Assembly (NCBI GenBank): GCA_009842505.1
Contig: VYFG01000017.1
Location: forward strand, 1-64,000
From: Gammaproteobacteria bacterium
GTDB taxonomy: Bacteria > Pseudomonadota > Gammaproteobacteria > Arenicellales > Poriferihabitantaceae
Length of the DNA: 64,000 bases
Direction of reading: 5' to 3'
Positions within the stretch are counted from its first letter, which is position 1; each line of letters starts with the position of its first letter. Made by a program: the position numbers and the translations under genes. This document shows positions 57,053 to 64,000 of the stretch, one piece after another. The notes under the pieces are model-generated. The model worked only from the letters and a program-made list of their open reading frames with translations, was not told the DNA's origin and made no database searches.

Positions 57053-57964
57053 TCAGTAGCTTCGGGCAACAACAAAATTTGCGATCTGATGAAATATACC
57101 ACCATTGTCACCCAGGGCGCAGGCATTTTCGAGGGCGGCCTCATGCCACCGGTCCCTCTGGACGCGGGCCTCATCCAGTCCCAGAAGGGAGACAAAGGTG
57201 GTCTTCTGCATCCTGTCGTCCGACCCGCTGTCCTTTCCGAGAACGGTGCTGTCCGTGGTGACATCCAGAATGTCGTCGACGATCTGGAACGCCATGCCGA
57301 TGGCCTTGCCGTAACTGTCCAGCGCGTTGAGCTGTGATTCCGTGGACTCCGCGGCCGCAAGGCCGCCCAGCACGCAGCATGTGCGTATCAGGGCCCCGGT
57401 TTTCATGCCATGCATGGTAGCCAGATCCTCGAGGTCGAGCGTCTGGCCGGTGGCCGCCATGTCCAGCATCTGCCCGCCGGCCATTCCGGACCCGCCGATG
57501 CCGGCTGCCAGGCAGTTCACCATGCTAAGCCGCCTTTCCGCCGACAGGGACCGCGGGTCCCCGTCGCACAATATTTCGAACGCCAGTGACTGCAGGGCGT
57601 CACCCGCCAGGATGGCAGTGGCTTCGTCAAACATGCGGTGGCATGTGGGTCTGCCCCTTCGCAGGTCGTCGTCATCCATGGCGGGCAGATCGTCGTGCAC
57701 GAGGGAGTAGGCATGCACCAGTTCCACGGCGGCGGCGGCGGCATCGAGCACGTCCCCCGATGCGGGCCTGCAACCTTTCAGTTGCTCCCCCGCGGCGTAA
57801 ACGAGCATGGCCCGCAGCCGCTTGCCGCCGTCCAGCGTGGCGTAACGCATTGCGTCCATGAGCCCGGCAGGTATGGCCGGCTGTTGTTCGAACACCCCCT
57901 TGAGCGCCGACTCCGTACGCTCCCGGCAGCGACGCCAGTGCTCACCGAAATCATCCCCCGGCAT
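57053..57964 (-). CDS. ispA: Polyprenyl (farnesyl/geranyl) diphosphate synthase
   Basis: LVHDDLPAMDDDDLRRGRPTCH; FQIVDDILDVT. Confidence 0.95.
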   Translation of the reverse strand: MPGDDFGEHWRRCRERTESALKGVFEQQPAIPAGLMDAMRYATLDGGKRLRAMLVYAAGEQLKGCRPASGDVLDAAAAAVELVHAYSLVHDDLPAMDDDDLRRGRPTCHRMFDEATAILAGDALQSLAFEILCDGDPRSLSAERRLSMVNCLAAGIGGSGMAGGQMLDMAATGQTLDLEDLATMHGMKTGALIRTCCVLGGLAAAESTESQLNALDSYGKAIGMAFQIVDDILDVTTDSTVLGKDSGSDDRMQKTTFVSLLGLDEARVQRDRWHEAALENACALGDNGGIFHQIANFVVARSY

Positions 57965-57987
57965 GTGACTGCACTGGATTCATGGAG

Positions 57988-58284
57988 TCAGTATTCATCG
58001 GCGTCAGGGTCTTCACCGCCGGGATCGTACCGTTCATCACCCTCCAATATGTCACGCCCCGACTCCACCTGGTAGATGCCGTGCTTCTTGACCAGCTTGT
58101 CCACCCGCTGTTGGGCCTTGTCAAGGCTTTCCTGGCATTTTTCCGACAGTTCCATGCCGCGCTCGAAGTCCTTCATGGTCTGCTCGAGTGTCTGCTCCCC
58201 CTGTTCCATGCGCTGTACGATATCCTCCAGTTCGGCAAGCAGTTTTTCGAAGTCCGGGGTGGCGGATTTTTTTGTCGTCGACAT
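57988..58284 (-). CDS. xseB: Exodeoxyribonuclease VII small subunit
   Basis: DFEKLLAELEDIVQRMEQGEQTLEQTMKDFERGMELSEKCQESL; next to ispA-dxs. Confidence 0.95.
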   Translation of the reverse strand: MSTTKKSATPDFEKLLAELEDIVQRMEQGEQTLEQTMKDFERGMELSEKCQESLDKAQQRVDKLVKKHGIYQVESGRDILEGDERYDPGGEDPDADEY

Positions 58285-58418
58285 CGCGGGGACCGGGGGA
58301 CGGAAGGCATTGACTGGCGGCGAATTCTATCAGAGATTCGTCCCCATGCAGGCGCCCCGGGCACGCACCCGGCACGGGGCTGGGTTATCATCCGCCCAAT
58401 CGAATCCACGGCGTTGAA

Positions 58419-60311
58419 ATGAGCAGTTCCTACGATGCATCGGCCATAGAAGTCCTTTCCGGACTCGACCCCGTGAGAAAACGTCCGGGGATGTTCACGG
58501 AAACGGACCGTCCGAACCACCTCGCCCATGAGGTGATCGACAACAGCGTGGACGAGGCAATCGCCGGATTCGCCCGCAGGATCGAGATCACGCTGCACAG
58601 GGACGGAGCGATGACCGTACGTGACGATGGCCGGGGCATGCCGGTCGACCTGCACGAGGAACATGGCGTGACCGGTGTGGAACTCATCCTCACGCGCCTC
58701 CATGCGGGAGGCAAGTTTTCCGGGGACGCCTACAATTATTCGGGCGGACTGCACGGTGTCGGGGTATCCGTTGTCAACGCGCTCTCGGACCACCTCGAGG
58801 TCTGGGTCCGGCGCAACGGCAATGAGCACTACATGGCATTCACCAACGGTGAGAAAAAGGGGGAGCTCAAGGTTGTCGGACAGGTCGGTCAACGCAATAC
58901 CGGCACCACCTTGCGCTTTCACCCGGACCCCGCCTTTTTCGACTCTTCCAGGTTTCATGTTCCCCGCCTGAAACGAGCCTTGCGCGCGAAGGCGGTACTA
59001 TGTCCGGGTCTCGAGGTTGTGTACGAGGACGAGGTCCATCCGGAGAACAGCGAACGCTGGCAGTACGAGGACGGCCTTGTTGAGTACCTCGCCGGGGCTC
59101 TTGAAGGAGCGGGACTCGTGCCCGAATCGCCCTGCGTCTTTCACCACAAGGGCGATGACGGTGAAATCGACTGGGCAATGGCATGGGTAACGGATGGCGG
59201 CGAGTGCGTCACCGAAAGTTACGTCAACCTGATCCCCACGGCGCAGGGCGGCTCGCATGTTTCCGGTCTGCGCAGCGGGTTTACCGAGGCCATACGCGAA
59301 TTCTGCGAGTTCCGCGACCTGCTCCCGAGGGGAATCAAGATAACCCCCGAGGATGTCTGGAACAACTGCACCTATGTCCTGTCCCTCAGAATGCACGACC
59401 CCCAGTTCAGCGGCCAGACCAAGGACCGCCTCGGTTCCAGGGAAGCAGCGACGCTCATCCAGTCCGCCGCAAAGGACGAATTGAGCCTGTGGCTGAACCA
59501 GCATGTGAAGGAGGCGGAGAGGATCGCCCTGTTGGCCATCGAATCGGCCCAGCGCCGGCTGCGCGCGGGCAAGCGGGTGCAACGGAAGAAAATCACCAGC
59601 GGGCCGGCATTGCCCGGAAAACTGGCGGACTGCACCAGCGACGACCTGGAACGGACCGAGCTGTTTCTCGTCGAGGGCGACTCCGCCGGAGGTTCCGCCA
59701 AACAGGCAAGGGATCGGGTGTTCCAGGCGATCATGCCCCTCAGGGGCAAGATTCTGAACACTTGGGAAGTGGATCCCGCCGAAGTGCTGGCATCCCAGGA
59801 GGTCCACGATATCGCTGTAGCTCTCGGTGTAGACCCCGGGTCCGAGGATCTTTCGGGACTGCGCTATGGCCGGATCTGTATCCTCGCCGATGCGGATTCG
59901 GATGGCCTGCATATCGCCACCTTGTTGTGTGCATTGTTTCTGCGCCACTTCAGGAAGCTGGTCGAAGCCGGCCGTGTTTGCGTTGCCATGCCGCCACTGT
60001 ACCGGATCGATGTGGCCAAGACGGCGTACTATGCGCTTGACGACGCGGGAAAGGAGCGGATTCTCGCCCGGATCGAAGAGGAAAAAATCCGCGGCAAGGT
60101 CAACGTGCAACGGTTCAAGGGGCTCGGTGAAATGAACCCCCTCCAGCTCAGGGAAACCACCATGAACCCGGATTCACGCAGTCTTGTGCAGCTCAAGATG
60201 GACGCCGGGGACAGGCCCCATGAAACCATGGACATGCTGCTCGCGAGAAAGCGCGCCGCCGACCGCAGAAGCTGGCTGGCCGCGAACGGGGACCGGGCGG
60301 AAGTGGCCTGA
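58419..60311 (+). CDS. parE: DNA topoisomerase IV subunit B
   Basis: VLSGLDPVRKRPGMFTETDRPNHLAHEVIDNSVDEA; LVEGDSAGGSAKQARDR. Confidence 0.95.
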   Translation: MSSSYDASAIEVLSGLDPVRKRPGMFTETDRPNHLAHEVIDNSVDEAIAGFARRIEITLHRDGAMTVRDDGRGMPVDLHEEHGVTGVELILTRLHAGGKFSGDAYNYSGGLHGVGVSVVNALSDHLEVWVRRNGNEHYMAFTNGEKKGELKVVGQVGQRNTGTTLRFHPDPAFFDSSRFHVPRLKRALRAKAVLCPGLEVVYEDEVHPENSERWQYEDGLVEYLAGALEGAGLVPESPCVFHHKGDDGEIDWAMAWVTDGGECVTESYVNLIPTAQGGSHVSGLRSGFTEAIREFCEFRDLLPRGIKITPEDVWNNCTYVLSLRMHDPQFSGQTKDRLGSREAATLIQSAAKDELSLWLNQHVKEAERIALLAIESAQRRLRAGKRVQRKKITSGPALPGKLADCTSDDLERTELFLVEGDSAGGSAKQARDRVFQAIMPLRGKILNTWEVDPAEVLASQEVHDIAVALGVDPGSEDLSGLRYGRICILADADSDGLHIATLLCALFLRHFRKLVEAGRVCVAMPPLYRIDVAKTAYYALDDAGKERILARIEEEKIRGKVNVQRFKGLGEMNPLQLRETTMNPDSRSLVQLKMDAGDRPHETMDMLLARKRAADRRSWLAANGDRAEVA

Positions 60312-60340
60312 CAGCCGGCACCGGGCCACCGGCGCGATGT

Positions 60341-61621
60341 TCACCCGATTCGTGCGAACACCCTGCAGGCGGCATCGACCGTGGCCGCAATGTCCTCCTC
60401 GGTATGCGCCGCGGATACGAACCCGGCCTCGAATGCCGACGGCGCCAGATAGACGCCCTCCTCGAGCATGCCGTGGAAAAACCGGTTGAACCGCTCATTG
60501 TCGCAGGCACCGACATCGGCGAATCCCGTGACCGCGGGCCTGTCGGTAAAGAACAGGCCGAACATCGCACCCACGCGGTTGGACCGCATGGGAATGCCCT
60601 GTTCCCGGGCCGCCTCCAGAATGCCTTCCACCAGCTGCCCCGTCCGTTGTTCCAGGGACTGGTAAAAGCCCTGCGCTTCGGTTCCACGCAACGTGGCAAT
60701 TCCCGCGGCCATCGCCACGGGATTTCCCGACAGGGTACCGGCCTGGTAGACCCCCCCTTCCGGTGCCAGGTGGGACATGATCTCCGCCCGGGCGCCGAAC
60801 GCGCCCACCGGCATGCCCCCGCCGATGATCTTGCCAAGGACCGTGATGTCGCCCGGAACGCCGTAACGCCCCTGGGCACCCTGAAAGCCCACGCGAAAGC
60901 CGGTCATGACCTCGTCCATGATGAGCAGGCTGTCGTGCCGGTCACACAGGCTGCGGAGCCCCTCGAGAAACCCCTCGACCGGGGGCACGCAGTTCATGTT
61001 GCCGGCCACCGGTTCGAGAATGACCGCCGCAACCTCATCGCCCACCGAATCGAAAATCCGCTGCACCGAGTCGAGGTCATTGTACCCGGCCGTCAGGGTG
61101 TCCTTGACCGTGTCCGCCGGCACCCCGGGGGAGGTGGGGACACCGAGCGTCAGCGCACCGGATCCCGCCTTGACCAGGAGGCTGTCCGCGTGGCCGTGAT
61201 AACAGCCCTCGAACTTGATGATCCTGTCCCGGCCGGTGAATCCCCGGGCCAGCCGGATCGCGCTCATGGTCGCCTCGGTGCCCGAGTTCACCATGCGCAC
61301 CTTCTCCACCCAGGGCAATCGCCGGCAGACGAGTTCCGCCATTTCCGTCTCGATCACGGTGGGCGCACCGAAACTGAGGCCATTCGCGGACTGGAGGGCG
61401 ACTGCCGAGACCACATCCGGGTGGGCGTGTCCGAGTATCATCGGTCCCCAGGATCCCACGTAGTCGATGTATCCGGTTCCATCCTCGGCAAAGATGCGGC
61501 TGCCCTTGGCCCTTGAGATGAACACCGGGCTGCCGCCGACGGAGCGGAACGCCCGTACCGGGGAATTGACGCCCCCGGGTATGACCCGGCAGGCCTGTTG
61601 GTATAGGGTCTGATTCTGCAT
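60341..61621 (-). CDS. hemL: Glutamate-1-semialdehyde 2,1-aminomutase
   Basis: [41 protein letters not shown]. Confidence 0.97.
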   Translation of the reverse strand: MQNQTLYQQACRVIPGGVNSPVRAFRSVGGSPVFISRAKGSRIFAEDGTGYIDYVGSWGPMILGHAHPDVVSAVALQSANGLSFGAPTVIETEMAELVCRRLPWVEKVRMVNSGTEATMSAIRLARGFTGRDRIIKFEGCYHGHADSLLVKAGSGALTLGVPTSPGVPADTVKDTLTAGYNDLDSVQRIFDSVGDEVAAVILEPVAGNMNCVPPVEGFLEGLRSLCDRHDSLLIMDEVMTGFRVGFQGAQGRYGVPGDITVLGKIIGGGMPVGAFGARAEIMSHLAPEGGVYQAGTLSGNPVAMAAGIATLRGTEAQGFYQSLEQRTGQLVEGILEAAREQGIPMRSNRVGAMFGLFFTDRPAVTGFADVGACDNERFNRFFHGMLEEGVYLAPSAFEAGFVSAAHTEEDIAATVDAACRVFARIG

Positions 61622-61672
61622 CTTTCCAGCTCGTTTCTACTCGTTCAGCGCCCGGGAGCGGGGACCGCGGAT

Positions 61673-62596
61673 TCAGAATCCATGCCGCGCGAGCTCTTCG
61701 ATGCGCAGCATGAACAGTACCTGATCATCGTTCCGCGTCGCCAGCCAGGTGAAAGGCACCGACGGCCATCGATCAAGGACGGCCTGCCCGGCACTCCCCG
61801 CCTCGACCATGAGTGAACCGCCCGGATTCAGATAGTCCCGGGCGGATTCCAGCAGCGGCGCGATGAAATCCAGGCCATCCTCCCCGGCTTCCAGTCCCAG
61901 CCGGGGCTCGGCCAGGTACTCCGGGGGTAGTGTATCCATCCGACTTCCCGAAACATAGGGCGGATTGCACAGAATCAGATCGAAACGGCGGGCAATCCCC
62001 TCGAACCGGTCCCCCTGGTTGATCTCCACCCGGTCCGAAACCCCATGGCGCAAAACGTTGCGCTCCGCCACCGCGAGCGCATCCGCCGAAAGATCGCTCA
62101 GCAGGACCCGGGCCCGGGGAAACGCCATTGCCGCGGCGATACCGATGCACCCGCTGCCGCAGCACAGGTCCAGGATGGAGTGGATGTTACCGGGTTCTAT
62201 CCAGGGTTCGAAACGGTCGGGTATCCATTCGGCGAAATAGGAGCGCGGCACCAGTACCCGCTCGTCGACGGTGAACCGGTAGCCGGCGAACCAGGCCTCT
62301 CCAAGCAGGTAGGCAAGCGGCCTGCGGCTACGGATGCGCCGATCAAGGAGGCTCGAGATCGTCACCCGCTCATTTTTGGACAGCCGGCGCTCCCAGGGGA
62401 CAGCCGGCTCGGCCGGAGTCATTCCACAGGCCCACAGTACCAGCCACTCCGCCTCACCGGCGGCGTCATCGGTACCGTGACCGAAACAAAGGCCACCCGA
62501 CACAAGGCTGTCCGCAACCACGCCAACGGCATCGACAAGGCTGATCCCATCCGCCAGCACCGTTCCGGAAGGCCGGTCTCCGGTCCCGGGAATCAT
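61673..62596 (-). CDS. prmB: 50S ribosomal protein L3 N5-glutamine methyltransferase
   Basis: VLVPRSYFAEWI; LDLCCGSGCIGIA; FDLILCNPPYV. Confidence 0.92.
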   Translation of the reverse strand: MIPGTGDRPSGTVLADGISLVDAVGVVADSLVSGGLCFGHGTDDAAGEAEWLVLWACGMTPAEPAVPWERRLSKNERVTISSLLDRRIRSRRPLAYLLGEAWFAGYRFTVDERVLVPRSYFAEWIPDRFEPWIEPGNIHSILDLCCGSGCIGIAAAMAFPRARVLLSDLSADALAVAERNVLRHGVSDRVEINQGDRFEGIARRFDLILCNPPYVSGSRMDTLPPEYLAEPRLGLEAGEDGLDFIAPLLESARDYLNPGGSLMVEAGSAGQAVLDRWPSVPFTWLATRNDDQVLFMLRIEELARHGF

Positions 62597-62626
62597 GGCG
62601 CTGCCGCCCGGCCGGGGTGCCGGGCT

Positions 62627-62663
62627 CCATGAAAAAGGCGCCCTGCAGGCGCCTTTTTCATGG
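62627..62663 (-). terminator. Strong, potentially bidirectional intrinsic terminator downstream of rpmE
   Basis: Perfect 16-bp inverted repeat CCATGAAAAAGGCGCC-ctgca-GGCGCCTTTTTCATGG with A and T tracts. Confidence 0.9.
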
Positions 62664-62678
62664 GTTCCCCCGGCCCGA

Positions 62679-62882
62679 TCACTTCCGGTTGTAACGGGCC
62701 TGGAACCTGCCGACCCGACCTGCGGTGTCCACCACCTTCTGCTTCCCGGTGTAGAAAGGATGGCAGGACGAGCAAATTTCGATGTGGAGGTCCTTGCCCA
62801 GCGTGGACCGGGTCTGGAAGCTGTTCCCGCAGGCACAGGTCACCGTGATTTCACTGTATTCCGGATGAATGCCTGATTTCAT
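62679..62882 (-). CDS. rpmE: 50S ribosomal protein L31 (zinc-binding C+ form)
   Basis: [26 protein letters not shown]...[15 protein letters not shown]. Confidence 0.96.
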   Translation of the reverse strand: MKSGIHPEYSEITVTCACGNSFQTRSTLGKDLHIEICSSCHPFYTGKQKVVDTAGRVGRFQARYNRK

Positions 62883-63014
62883 GTCTGTCTCCTGGAACGC
62901 GGACGCCGCCGCCGAGTGGATTGCCAAGCAGGGGCGCGATGGTAGTGAAATATCCCGCACGATTCAAGGGAAAGCACGTGCAAAGATGCCCGCTCCGGCC
63001 GATGCCGGGAGCCG

Positions 63015-64000
<986 letters not shown>

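Overview
High-GC gammaproteobacterial chromosomal window, mostly housekeeping. Recognised blocks: a fatty-acid/phospholipid cluster (rpmF-plsX-fabH-fabG-acpP-fabF-mltG-tmk-holB-tatD), clpS-clpA, smc/zipA-ligA, mlaFEDCB-ibaG-grxD, dxs-ispA-xseB, parE, hemL, prmB, rpmE, and rho running off the right edge. Accessory or unusual content: (i) an AlkD-like glycosylase and an AbiEi/AbiEii-type toxin-antitoxin pair at the left edge; (ii) a tiny internally deleted TnpB (IS605/OrfB) remnant between smc and zipA, with an AT-rich dyad just before zipA; (iii) a single-polypeptide GAF/PAS histidine kinase + receiver + OmpR-type DNA-binding protein beside a truncated MFS gene; (iv) an exported HExxH protein resembling the effector-type M91 metallopeptidases; (v) a fab cluster with no fabD; (vi) an A-type Fe-S carrier with non-canonical C-terminal cysteine spacing (CGGC). 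No rRNA, tRNA or CRISPR array was recognised by eye. Nothing here is convincingly a wholly new system. The best leads are the TnpB remnant, the one-protein two-component regulator and the M91-like protease. All family calls are from reading the translated sequences; no searches were run.
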